Source: Tigriopus japonicus (taxonomy: Eukaryota > Arthropoda > Copepoda > Harpacticoida > Harpacticidae). From it: a stretch of 64,000 bases of DNA. Each line of letters starts with the position of its first letter. The first letter of the stretch is position 1. The stretch lies in the NCBI GenBank assembly GCA_010645155.1, contig CM021313.1, forward strand, positions 3,401,466-3,465,465. Direction: 5' to 3'. Made by a program: the position numbers and the translations under genes. The notes beneath the pieces are model-generated. The model was not told the origin of the DNA, made no database searches, and was given only the letters and a program-made list of their open reading frames with translations. Of this stretch, positions 36,957 to 49,500 are shown piece by piece.

Positions 36957-39942
36957 ATGGCTGATTTTGCCCATTTCCTGTAAGTATGATTCTACTGAAC
37001 CTGAGTATAAAAAGTAAATGAACCAAGGTTTGGTTTCATTGACCGGTGAAGCTCCAACTAATAATGACTTATTTGCCCAACGTAAGCAATACAAAACAAG
37101 CCAGGTCTATCTATCTTGTCATTGGTTTTACGAGTTTTTGAGTGAAAATATTTCTCCCTCAGGTCTTGAGAGTGTTATTCACCGTCCAATTCTCCGTGAT
37201 TTTCTTCACATTCAACGAGGTCGACGCAGTTTTGAATAACAAGGGCACCAATATCTTGAACTCAAAGTACAGCCATAGGTAAGTAAAACTCACCAATCAT
37301 TCTTGAAGGCTTGCCACTTCTCAAGATATGGAAGAGATTTGACTTAACCCCATACATTTGTCAATTTGTCAACAATTGGTGAGTTGTTGATGCCATAAGG
37401 AAATTGAATTGCAAAAAACAACGAAAAAACAATCTTAATTATTACCCCAGTCCAAAAATGTCTAGCTTGCTATATGCAAACACAAAGGATAAGTTCGAGA
37501 CGGTTGCTAGTGCCCACAACAGTTTACCTAATGACCCGTGAAAGCGGTTCAGAAGGGCAAAGTCGAAAAAAAAGGAAATGAACATTCGTAAATGCTGAAT
37601 GAAGAGGTAATCATGCGCCTAAAATTGCTTTACGTCAGGTATTCCCTTCAATCCAATTTTACTTTTGTTCCCAAGTGAACCCGTATAAGGATGCCTTGGA
37701 AATGCTTAGTCAGCTTTACCGGATGGCGGCATGTATTCCTTCTAGAAACTCTCAATTGAACTTTGACCCATTTCCTTGCAGCCAGAATTTGTTCACAAGA
37801 GACACAATACTTACACAGAAAAAGTCTATTTCGGTCATCTTGACATCCATATTATGTGTCTAGAAAATGCAACAAAGTTTCAACCAAAAGTTTTGCATGA
37901 TTTTTCCTTACGAAAATACAAATACCTACAAAATACAAATAGATCAAAATGATGACAGAAGCGAAAAACATAAGAAGCCAGAAATTATGAAGAAACCCTG
38001 GTCAATGTCCTTATTCATTGATATGTACGCGTACATCGACATTGAATTTGCATTGAAATCCAGCTAACTGGCCTATTTTCATTCAAAAGGACCCCAAAAG
38101 TTTATTCTCTGTTCTTGTTATGTAATGAAAACAAATAATCGGCGACTAAATGTACTAAGCTAGGGTAAGCTTACATAACAATTAAAATAGCTCAATTTTG
38201 CAATGAAGCAACAAAGATAAAAGAGAATGATTTCGCCAGTTATTCTTTGGCGCAAATGAATAGACAGTGTGTACCATGAATAAAACATGTTTTCAAAACA
38301 ATCATTTGAAAGGCAAAATCCTGCCGCCACAGGTATGACTTCATTCAATAAAAAGTAAATCATGCCTGCTTTTCTCACTATGTCATTTGTGTGATAATTT
38401 TCCAAGAAGCTATCATTGTTAAACTGATTAACCCTTTGTATAAGTTCAAAAGCGCAAAATAAGCACAAAATCCAGACTCTCACTTTTATTGTGTATCTTC
38501 AATCAAGCATATTGAGACTTAAATTGTTGGGATGACTTTGAATCGCGACATATATTCGAAAATACTCGAAAATATTGTATTTTTCCAGTTACAATGACGC
38601 TGCCTATCAGACATGTCGGGAAAGTCCTGGTGGAGGAGTTAGTGAAGTCTGCACCGAGACGCTTTTGGACTTTACCGATGAAGATGTGAACATGGAAGAC
38701 TTTCAATATCCAAGGGAATACGATTTAGATGAGGCTGTCTACGCTATCACCGAGGGTTCAGGTTACTACCTTCTCAAGGGCATGTTCAACAAACGTGATG
38801 TGGAAATCGCACGAGATCGAGTGAGTTGGATTAGTACGCAATCTTTTGATAACAAACATGGCCTTCAACACGATCTTGTTTTAGGTCCTGTTCTATGAAA
38901 ATCCATATGGAGGCGACGAGGATTCTGAATTCAAGAAAAATGCCGAAAACCATAACAACTATGAAGGATTGCTCTGGGTAAATAAAAATCGCTTGCCCTC
39001 TTTGCAAGGAAATTATAAACACTTTTTGTGCATCATGCATAGGCTTTGTTGAACAAGGGTAGAATCTTCGAGAAATTTGCCCAACATCCAGTCATCCTTG
39101 AGATAGCCCGTAAAGTTTTGGGACCAAATTGCCTAATCTCATCCTTGGCAGCTAACACAGTTCTCCCAGGTAAATGGAGCATCCCGAAGAAGCATTTTCA
39201 GCAATTCATCCTTTCTTATATTTGGCAGGCATGATGGCTCAAACCCCGCACCTGGATTATCCTTATTACGACTACTTGTTCCCCAACGAAACCAACTCCA
39301 TGAACACTAACAGTCTTTTGGTACTGAAACTTCACTTATTCCAAGCACTTACCTCCCCTTCTGACAACCATTTACTTTGCTTTCTAATCAGGCCATTCAA
39401 TTCGTCACCCTACTAACCAACTTCACCAAAGAAAATGGCGGCACTGCCATCCGACCTTACTCACATCTCGTGCCAAACTACCCAACGGATGAACAAGAGT
39501 TTTTCAAGCATGCCATTCAAGTAGAGGCTGAGGCCGGAGATACTATTGTGTTTGCCGGACCCATTCAACATTGTGCCATGGCAAATAAGAGTAAGGCCTT
39601 TCGTTCCGGCATACTTCAACACATGGTTCCAATTTACATCAGGTAAAGAGATAAGTTCGTTTGTTTCGTCTGTTAGTGGATTTCTTTTGATATGTACATT
39701 TAATTTCATGTTCCTTTCTGAAGCAAGAAACTTGTCGCTCGTTTATTCCGACCGGTGACGGTTTGAGGCTTAGATATTATGTAATCCGACATGAGTTTAA
39801 GTGATATTACCCTGCCTTTTGCCTTTCTTGTTTCAGACCATTTGAGGACATTGTGGTAAGACCAGAGGTCGAGGAGAGGGCTACTCCGGATATGCGAAAG
39901 ATATTAGGTCTGGATCATCCCTACCCGACAAGGAAAGGATAA
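36957..39942 (+). CDS. Secreted phytanoyl-CoA hydroxylase-like dioxygenase B, 8 exons
   Basis: Exons are 36957-36979 (tentative), 37171-37278, 38589-38820, 38885-38977, 39043-39169, 39229-39320, 39392-39642 and 39837-39942, giving about 343 aa. Four middle exons (93, 127, 92 and 251 nt) have exactly the lengths of those in paralogue A, so the two share gene structure. The start is the weak part: the ATG at 36957 joins in phase only if the AG at 37170 is used instead of the stronger one at 37162. That reading gives a good signal peptide (VLFTVQFSVIFFTF). The iron and 2-oxoglutarate residues are H202, D204 (PHLDYPYY), H285 (IQHCAM) and R296. The reaction type is as for A, with unknown substrate and a likely extracellular or secretory location. 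AATAAA lies near 40110. Confidence is high for exons 3-8 and moderate for 1-2. Confidence 0.8.
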
Positions 39943-40479
39943 ATAGAAAAGAAATAGAAATCATTTTAGATGATTTATATTTCTTTAGAAATATAAAAAT
40001 AGAAATCATTTTGTGTCATGTTTATGCCGATTTAGTCTCTGCGAATGCATAAAGCTATGAACTAGAAAGATTTTGCACTGTTTTGGACGATACATCTGCA
40101 TTAGATCAATGAATAAATTTATTGCATAAAAGAAACTTTGTTGAAGGGATTTGCACATTGACCCCGCAGCCACTTGATGAACTGACCGCATTGCTTAGTA
40201 CGTCAGATCTGGGGAGGACGGAACTTGATGATGGACTAGACTTTCCTCCCGTTCACTCAGTCAACCTCGTAACTCTCCTACACTTCAAATGTGGGAGCTT
40301 CTCGTCGAGAAATGACAGCTGCTCGGTCTTGCATGCTTAGAGCGTCAGGCATTCGACTTTGACCACTTTTGTTCCAAGTTGCTTCTAAGCAGAGTACGTT
40401 TCGGGGACGTGACCCCTATGCAATGCTGAAGCTGATGTAAGACATCGAGTTAAGAAAGTGGTGGAATACCACAACAATC

Positions 40480-41837
40480 ATGCCAGGACACATTCATCAT
40501 GTCGAGTGGTGTGTTAGCGATTTAGACACTACCAAAGCAAAATTGACCAAATGCTATGGTTTCAATGTCGAGGCCCAGAGAAGTGTTGCAAGTGTTCCAT
40601 TTCAAGTGGCTCTGAGAAGTGGTGCAACATGGTTCCTCCTTACACAATTCCAAGCAGCAAAAGTTGTGGACGAATCTCAAGTAAATGGCATGCCTCTGAT
40701 AAAAAGTGATAAGGCAGACACATTATTCAATGTCTGCATTGAAGTCGAGGATGCAGAAGGCATGTTCAACCATGCCGTCAAGGCTGGAGCCAAGGTCATT
40801 CAAAACCCTATCAACGTTCATTGTCCCAATGGCGGTGGCTATGTAACCCATGGGACGATTCAATCATGCGTTGGCAATGTCATTCATTCCATAGTTAATA
40901 CCAAAAAATTCTCTGGATCTTTCTTACCCGGGTTTGAACGAGTCTTCTCAAAAGAGAACTCTGAAGAACTCACCGAACACATGGACCACCTGACTTATGT
41001 TTGTGAAACAGGACAGAGCCAAGCTATTCTCGATTGGTATGGGAAATGCTTTGGGATGGAAAGGTTCATGGTCAACCCCGAGGAGTCTGAGCCTGAAGGG
41101 GTTGTAATTGGTGAGTATTTTTGGTCGAGATAAAAGCCACAACCTTACAAAAAATTCTTGTATCTTTAGGAGAAGAGGTGGGAATGAGAATGAAAGTCGG
41201 GGAATGGATTTCATCATGGATGTGTAGCGAGATCGGAGCCAAGTTTCCCACGACATCTGCTGATGTAGGCGATAGTTTCCTCAATTTCAAATTAGTCCTG
41301 GCCGAGCCGTTAGCCGGATATCCGGATTCTCATGTTCAAAAGTTCTTGGATGAACACGGCGGTCCTGGTTTGCAACACATTGGACTCACTTCCAGCTCTA
41401 TTGCCTCAACTGTGGCGGCTATGAAGCAAAATGGAGCTGAATTTCGAAGTCCACCCCCTACATATTACAAGATGGTAGGTGTATTGACGAACTTCAAAAT
41501 TGTTTGAGATAAAGCATCTTCCCTTCCATCACAGGAATGTAAGAGATCTGAGATCAATAACGCCGGATTTGCCCTTGAGACTTTTCAAGAACTCGGTCTT
41601 CTGTTAGACACTGAAGCTGATCCCGACGGACCCAGCGATCTGACAAAGGTCCTAGTTCAAGTCTTTACTAAGCCTATATTCCACGGTGATACGTTTTTCC
41701 TCGAAGTTCTTCAAAGACAAGGTGCCCGTGGATTTGGCGCCGGGAATATAACCGCTCTTGCTCGATCTATTCAGCTTTATCAACAAGAGCAAAAAGAAAA
41801 GAACCCAGCTCCTGTCCAAGAGAGAAATTTAGCCTAA
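40480..41837 (+). CDS. HPDL: 4-hydroxyphenylpyruvate dioxygenase-like protein, 3 exons
   Basis: Exons are 40480-41110, 41170-41474 and 41535-41837, in phase, giving 412 aa. Two vicinal-oxygen-chelate domains are visible. The C-terminal one carries the iron ligands H170 (MDHLTYV), H280 (GPGLQHIGL) and E369 (TFFLEVLQRQGA). The choice of HPDL over HPD rests on SGSFLPGFERV, ALRSGATWFLL and RQGARGFGAGNITAL, which follow human HPDL (GPFLPGF, ALRSG, RQGATGFGQGNI). HPD proper has a different N-terminus and ends FGAGNFNALF. Human HPDL is mitochondrial and makes 4-hydroxymandelate for the coenzyme Q head group (established knowledge); I infer the same here. The first ATG opens directly onto conserved HIHHVEWCV, so there is no obvious long mitochondrial presequence. 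AATAAA lies near 41875. Confidence 0.9.
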
Positions 41838-42088
41838 ACTTAAACATAGACTCACAAACTGTAGTTTTTGAGAAAATAAAACTATTTTCTGATGTGGCGA
41901 TTGACATGATTCTGTAGTATTGGCTCCAGTTTGGTGATATTTCCTTGAAGACTTTGCGCCAAAACGATCAGCTGATGCCGATTTTGTTGACAAATGCAGA
42001 TGAGAACTACAAGAAACAGCCAATTTCTGTAATCTTTGATAACATGGAATGAGTTGATGTCCTTCCACCAATTTCTAATGAGTTTTCA

Positions 42089-43561
42089 ATGCAAAAATTG
42101 AAAAGTACCGACGATCGGGAGAGACAAGGAAGTGCAATGAGGAAATATTACAAACTCGCTTTGTTCTTGGTGGCTGCATTCAGTTTCATATGCTTTCTCT
42201 TCTACAAAACGCAATATGACAAGTTATACAATGTTCTAGAGGTGTTGGAATTCTTTGGGAACGGCAAAAGTGCGGGCCCAGGGTGAGGAATAATTTGTTT
42301 TCGGCCTTTTTTTCGAACTAATGCCAGCTACATATCATTTGTTACAGGGGCTGTTCTACTTTGATTACCCGTCCACCAGCCTTTCAAAGACTTAATGATG
42401 ACATCTTTACATACAGTGCCTTCTGCCAAAGAAGCTTGGCCTCGAATTCGCCCGATGATTGCTCTATCATTACCACGGCCGCCATTGTGAAAGGTTCTCA
42501 AGATTTTTCTCAAGTTAGATGCAGGCTCTGGTAAATCTCGTTGTTCGTTTCCAGTGAATATTTGGTTTGAGTCTGTTTTAAATATAGGTATGTGGGATCA
42601 ACGTTACCTATTGATGGCGTGTTCTCGGCTTCAAAAGCCGTTAGAGCATCGGGGAGTGCCAATGACATCACTGCGTACCAGTTTTCTTGTGAAAGCAAAT
42701 ACTCGGCCAAAATTCCTTATGGAGTGACTTTCCGAACTCAAGACAATCAAGGTATGAAAGTTTGTTGTTTTCCTGAGATAGAAATGAAATGTATCTTGAT
42801 ACTTTTATTTTCCGTCAGACGAGTCATTTGTGCATATTGAAGATTCTTTGCCGTCCAATACCTCTCCCCAACCTCAAAGTGTAGCTATTTGTTTGCTACC
42901 TCCTCGAACACCCGAGGACACCACTTACAAGACTTTGGAACACGTTTTGCTCAACAGCTTATTTGGAGTTAACAATTTCCTCATTTACGATTTCGCTCTT
43001 ACCCATAACTTCTTTCGGTCGCTATCTCTGACCCGCGATCTTCAACCCAATATCTACTTGTTACCATGGAATCCTCCAACATTACTAAGTCCTATTCAAA
43101 CTGAGTACTTGATCCAAACGGATTGCCTCTTGCGGACTAAGAGGTTGTTTGAAACCGTGATGGTTTTAAACAATACACAAATTTTGGTCCCTAGACACTA
43201 CGGAACTACCATCCAGGCCACATTAAAAGAAACCAATCTGAAAGGACACCTCAAGATTACGGCGAGACACTTTTGCGCCGAAATGGCTCCAGAAGCTTCT
43301 TCTGATTCGAACATATATTCAATAACTGCCCTGGAACAAGCCTCATTTGATCCGAATGTAAGGCAGAAAGTGGGAGTGGAGAGTCAAGTTGATTACAAAT
43401 CCGAACAGGTCACAGTTTCGGAGGAGTTTCTAGTCTTGCACGATTACGCATCGTGTGGAAAGTATGAATTCGAAACAAGTGCCAAAGACACATTTCTCCT
43501 TGAACAAAGACAACGTATTGAAAACAAATTGGGGCGATTTTTCCCAAAGAAAACAGTTTAA
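42089..43561 (+). CDS. GT92-like type II membrane protein, 4 exons
   Basis: Exons are 42089-42282, 42348-42530, 42588-42751 and 42819-43561, in phase, giving about 427 aa. A second in-frame ATG at 42137 is an equally good start and places the signal anchor (LALFLVAAFSFICFLFY) at the N-terminus, as in Golgi type II proteins. The C-terminal half resembles glycosyltransferase family 92 (DUF23): VAICLLPPRT, then HVLLNSLFGVNNFLIYDF, then QTDCLLRTKRLFETVMVL and VPR. In active GT92 enzymes the block before VPR reads like LDLDEFIVPR, with the metal-binding DxD. Here it is VLNNTQILVPR, so the acidic residues are missing. It may be a pseudoenzyme or a divergent enzyme with another mechanism. It starts 250 bases after HPDL ends. 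AATAAA lies near 43650. Confidence 0.72.
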
Positions 43562-46500
43562 CGTCCAGCACCATCAAACACATCTGCAAGTCTCAAAGTT
43601 TCTTCTGAAAAATGTTTACTTAATTATATAACTAATCAACCTCCACTTCAAATAAATTCTCAATACAAAATCAACAAATCGAACATAATCTGTGTGCTTT
43701 TACTTTTAGTAAATATCAATATTTTTGTTTTGCAATCATTTATTATAGAGTCTCACGATTTAAAGCGTGGAGTGTACACAGTACTAAGAGACCCTGTCTA
43801 TGTAGTAACTTCTTTCGCTCTTTATGCAAGTTTTATCAGTGCTTTTGGTGTTTCTTTTTCATTTCATTCTAGAGCCAATTATTCTAACTTCAAAAGTTGC
43901 GTTCTTGTAATGCACCAAAATTGCTTTGGTTTGTCACAATGGTGTTCAAAATTTCATAAGTCTTACAGCTTCCCATCTCCTTTTTGAAGGCCTGAATTTG
44001 AATACTCTGACTTGGTTGACTGCCCCTCTTGCCTTCTTTTCCCTTTTTTCTCCTTCCTCATATGTGATTAATTTTGAAACGGAAGTTGACATTTTAACCC
44101 TATAATAACTTCAAAATGAGGCAAAATTCTTGATATCCACAAAATTTAAGAATATTTCTTGATACAATAATTAACAACTTGCTGTTAAGTACTGCCAATT
44201 CAAATCACTAGGATGTACGAGAGGCGTTCAAACTTACAAAGTGAAGGGCGTATTTTAGGAATTTCTCTACTTTCCATTACAAGAAATACGATAAATGCCG
44301 CTTGAGGTCGCTTTTTTCGGCTGTCAAAATATTAACTTACCAATTTACCTGGTTATTACCAGGTTACCAGTTAATATGAAAGAAGACTCAATCAATGCAT
44401 CCAATGGTGTGTATCAAGTCAGGAACCCGTGAAAGTGGTGGACACGAACTCCGATTTTTGAAAAAATGGTATAAGGCCGAGGCTATTTTTCGACACAACG
44501 TCATTTTTTTCTTATTAACGAGATAATATAAAGCAATGATGTTTAGTTTTATGTTTTGTCTAAAATGTTCAATTAATATATGTTTTTTCCTAAATAAAAA
44601 AAAATAATTTTTTTCAAATATGTATTTCAAGAAATGTGAAACTGTATAGATGAACAAAGAGCCAAATAAAGTTTTAGTGCAGTGACTACAGTGACCAATT
44701 CTGAGACACAAAATTATTCGATTTATCATGATTTTGGGGAGGGCTGATCCAATCGACCAACACTGAGTTTGAGTCACAAAATAAGTGCCTTAAATTATTA
44801 AGTCTGTTATATTGACAGCTTCATCCCAGGTAAATAAATCAAACGTGTAGTGTTTTCGTGTGTAGTGTTTTTGTGGATACAAGCATATCATCAATCATTA
44901 AAACTTAATTCGAAGACTTAATGAGTAAAACAAGCTTCAACAATAGTCAGTCAATCTTGAAAGCCATAATTGAAATTGATGTCATGTCCTTAATTTCAAA
45001 AATCTTGATGCATGCATAATGCCAGGCAACAAATGTAATTTTCGTCGGCTTTGATGTTCAAATCGATCCTTGTGTTAGTATATTGACAAGGAATAGGGTA
45101 CCATAATTTATAATTTATCTTAGTTAGTGCTTAAGTAGAACCCAAACGACAGTAAAGAAAGTCAAAAGCAATCCGATCCGGGAAAGCTAAAGAGTAAGTG
45201 ATGGTTTTGTCCTTGAAAAAGCAAAGACTTTTTCACAAAGAAACACAACCACAGGGTGCCCTCTCATTAGTGACCTTCCAAGAAATGAAGTGACGTCATA
45301 AAAAATTCTTGCTTGATGGAACAGTTTTAGGGAAAATATGACAATTCTCTCGTTCAAGGTGAGTGCTTTCTCAGCACATGCAATTGCTTTTGGTAGGAGC
45401 TGACGTTAGGTGTATCCAAGGGCATCTAGAATTTGCTGGACCGCTCACCACCGACCAAGATCGAGTAGATTTACTACACAGAAAAAGAAAAAGCTCCGTT
45501 TTCCCCGTTTTTCCCTTTTTCCCGTGTTCTAAATCGACTCGATCTTGGTCGCCGTGTTCAATCCAGTAAATTCTAGAAATCCTTGGTGTATCCCTCTAGT
45601 TTGTTCAAGCTCGGGAAACGCACAGTGCTAGTCGTGTGTAAATAATGACAGGTTTTAATGTGAACTAATATGCTCAGTATTTCAATATCATAAGCTACTT
45701 AGACGTAGATAAGCTTTAGGCTTACCGGTAATGGGTTGCATTTACACTTCTTCAAATCATTGTCAAAAAGAGAACGCCATTTTGTTTGTGAAAATTTGCC
45801 AAAGATTTCCCATAAATTGTGTTGTGTTTTTTTTTCGTAATTTGCCTCCACAACCTGTTTTTTTAAGTCTAGGATTAGGGAAAAAGTAATATAACTGAAA
45901 ACCAATTCAATGGATTGACATAACTTATAGACAGTAATCAGTTCTTCTTAATTCAACGGGAAATACTAAGGATTTTAGTGTTTGCGTGTTTTGGGGTTCA
46001 AAGGCCCATCTTTACATTTCAAACAAACAAAATTTCCTTATTTCTTCACTTTTTTGACTTCTTTCATTTTTAAGGAAAATATGACAATTCTCTTTCATTG
46101 AATTCAATTGAAAACATGCCATGAAATTTAAGTATGAATGGAAACTGCAACCGACAATATTGTGAACTAGAATCGGTTTTCGAGCTAAAACCGAAGGATC
46201 AAGAATGTAATAATTCAAAATTTGGATTTCTTTCAAAGGGGAGATCTTTGAACCGGACAAAGCAAAAGGAAAAAAAAAACTGTTCTACTCCAAGAGGCAA
46301 GCATTAAATTTCAGGGGAATTTTCTTTGATAAGAATGAGTCTTGAAGTCTGAAGGTTTAATTATGCCAAAGTGCCTTTTACGAATATGAGATATTTGCGA
46401 CCGTGCACGTGGAAAAACTAGTGGTTAGAAAATGTTTATTTCCCTCATGCAATTTTCTTCAATGAAAAGTGTGCCTTCTTGAATGCACAATATCGCTCAA

Positions 46501-46594
46501 CAAAGTAACATGCTCAATCCCATATGCTTTTGTCACGCTTCATGATTAATGGGTGGCCGCTTAATCGTCGCTTTTCAATGAAGAGCAGTTTGCA
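43562..46594. other. Intergenic region, one palindromic repeat
   Basis: Three kilobases of AT-rich DNA with no supported gene; the 44388-44777 minus frame has no domain. It contains the palindromic element at 45414-45590 and a 20-base direct repeat (GGAAAATATGACAATTCTCT, near 45333 and 46075). The promoter of the DEG/ENaC gene should lie at its right end. Confidence 0.4.
45414..45590. mobile_element. Short foldback MITE
   Basis: Inverted arms about 60 bp long: the left contains TCTAGAATTTGCTGG and GACCAAGATCGAGTAGATTT, the right AAATCGACTCGATCTTGGTC and CCAGTAAATTCTAGA. The loop is a C/T-rich stretch. Non-coding. Confidence 0.75.
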
Positions 46595-49500
46595 ATGTCT
46601 AAGATGAAGGACAAGTTGGGACAAAAGAAGGATTCAAGCAATTCAAAATGGCTGGAGTTTTTTGAACTTACTAGCCTTCATGGTTATGGTTACTTGTTCA
46701 GGTACGTGCAAAGGTCCTCATTTGCCATTACAATTCATTTATACCCTGGTATTTTAGAGAAAATAAACCACCAAGTCACACGGTGGGATGGGTCTGTGTG
46801 ATTATTGCGTCAATGTCTTGTCTCAGTGTTTTATTGTACATGAATATTGACGAATTTATTCGCTCATCGGTCTCTTTCAATCTGGAATCAGCCACCACTC
46901 CGTTGTCTGAGGTTTATTTTCCATCTATCGCCATATGTAATATGAACAAATTGCGGAAATCTTTCATCTATACATTGTTGAAAGATCCCGCTTTATCCAA
47001 TAACGATTACAACGACCTTCTCCAAGTCATCGACAAAGTCTTTATTAATGGATTAGATGAAACCACAAACTTAACCAAAAAAGAATCTGAATTGGTCAAT
47101 ATTACAATTAACTCTCCAACTTTCGAGAAACTCTTTCAAGAGTCACTTTCCCAAGCTATGAAGTCTAATGTCAGTTTGGGAGACATACCGATCTCAAAAT
47201 GGCATTACCTTTCGGCATTTACAATCAACAATGAGACCATTGCGGACATTAGACGCGCTAGTGTGATTGAACTCGCCTCTCAATTCCGAGATGGTGAAAT
47301 GATAACTCAGATTGATTTCTCCGGATTTGGCGCCTTTTATGCTCCCAGTGTGCACACTGACATATCGGAATCCTGTGTTTGGTTGTCTCCATTTTGGACG
47401 GAACCGAGCGATGTTTTGTCTTTGTTGTAAGAATCTTGAGCAACCTAAAAGTCGGCGAGGTTGCGTGATTTTCTTTCTTAACTTTACAGGACAGTTAAGA
47501 AATCGGTTCGTAATGGAGCAAACAACGGGTTTCGAATGTTATTGGATGCGGAATCTTATGATTATGCATACAGCTCAGCTGGAACCGAAGGTTTCGTATT
47601 GGCAATTCTGTATCATCTGGACATTCCGATAATGAAAAATTCCGGCATTCAAATTGAAACTGGCCAGTCAGTCCAAATTGCCATCACACCAACTCTTATT
47701 AATACAACACTTCCGTGCAAAAGACGGTTTACTCCTGAGAAACGTCAATGCTATTTTTCCGATGAAATTATTCTGCGTCATTTGCCACCAAAGATTGGTT
47801 ACCGGTAATGGATGACTCAAATATTCTTTCAATTTTACCTTCTTTGACTGAATTATTGATCTCCTAGGTATGAAATGTCCAATTGCCTCTATGAAGCAGC
47901 TTTACAAAAGGTGGAAAAAGAGTGCGGTTGCATGTCTGCAAAATACAAATATGACGATCATACTTATCCCACATGTGAAGGGACCCAAAAGAAATGTTTG
48001 AATCATTACCTTGATTTAATGGGAACTGAACGAAGCATCGATGATCGAGGGGTGATCAAACCGTGTTTGGCGGCTTGTGAAGATCAAAAGCATAGTTTGA
48101 TGGTGACATCTGCAGGCTATCCAAATGTTGAGTCGTTTCATTTGGTAAGCTTAGTCAAAGGGGAACCTATACGAAATTAATTGGTATGATTTTATAAACT
48201 CGAGGATTGTGGGCGAGCGATTTTTAGATGTAAATAGGCGTTTTATGAGAATACCATCTGATAAAAAAACCTGGCTTTTACAGTACAATGGAGCAATGTT
48301 AGGGATCATCGGGTCTGAAGCGATGAATGTTAATACATTGTAATTGCAGACAATGTAAGAACAGTACATGAGCAAACAATCCCAATAAAAGCCTACGAAC
48401 GGGCTCTAACACGGGTAGTTATTTAAGGAAATTTTTAATTTCAATGGCATTCCATTTTCAGTGGTACCACACCATTGGCATAAGCCTTGGAAAGAATGAA
48501 ATGCATAAATTAAAATCTTCCACCATGGAAAATGAGAGAAATGTCCTTTTTAGTTATGGCATGGTTTGAATCCATTTTCCTCCTTATCCAATTATGAGAA
48601 GGATGTCTTCTTTGTAACACATTTTTGGGCCCCAATGTGTCCTTGATATGGAGCAAAGCTTAATTTCGATTTTGCACATCATAGACAATTTATTGATTTA
48701 GAAGGCTTTGTTTATTGCAATCAAGAAAAGTTGAGAAATACAAGCTTCAATCTGCTATGATAACAATGATGAAGAGGAGCAAAATGTCCCTTGTGGATAG
48801 TGCTTCATGTGCATTAATTTGTTTAGTTGATGTTTTGATAATTCTAATGAAAGCCTTTCTGAGTTAAAATTACAAAAACTAAACAACTATAAAATAAGGC
48901 AGTTTATTTATCATCAGAAATGGATTCACAATGGCAAACAATACAAGGCAAAAAAAGGAGATAGGAAAGCCATGATGGTCAAGAAACAAGACTTGGAATG
49001 GAAAATGTTGAGCAATGAACTCAAAATCACAACTGAACAACATGACTCTTATTCACATAGTTTTGTTACGGAACTTTTATGACAACTTTCAGATGATTTT
49101 CATTGATGTGTTGGATACTGAGTGCACTGTGAAGATTTTTTATGCATGGAAATTGTTTGTACACATGGCACACTAGATGAGTTTGATGCTCGTGCTCTCT
49201 TTGATGTATAAGTGACATTTTGTTCACAGGCCTGTGATTTTGTCACTTTTAAAGCACACAATCAGCAAAAGAACTGATCAATGATCACATTGTTCCGGCT
49301 TCAATAACTTGGATTCTTCAAAATCCTTTGTTCTATGTTCTTCACTCGGTCATTAACACTTTACCTCATGCAAATTTTTGTTGGCATGAAATACTTTCCC
49401 TAAAGTGGAAGGTCAAATAATATTGTTCATTTGGTGATTGCAATCTTGACATGGAGGATTTCTCGCAAGAAAAAAGCGATTTGCAGAATGATATTCAGGA

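Noticed and set aside
44388..44777. 129-codon minus-strand frame
   Set aside because: AT-rich, low complexity, no domain or splice context.
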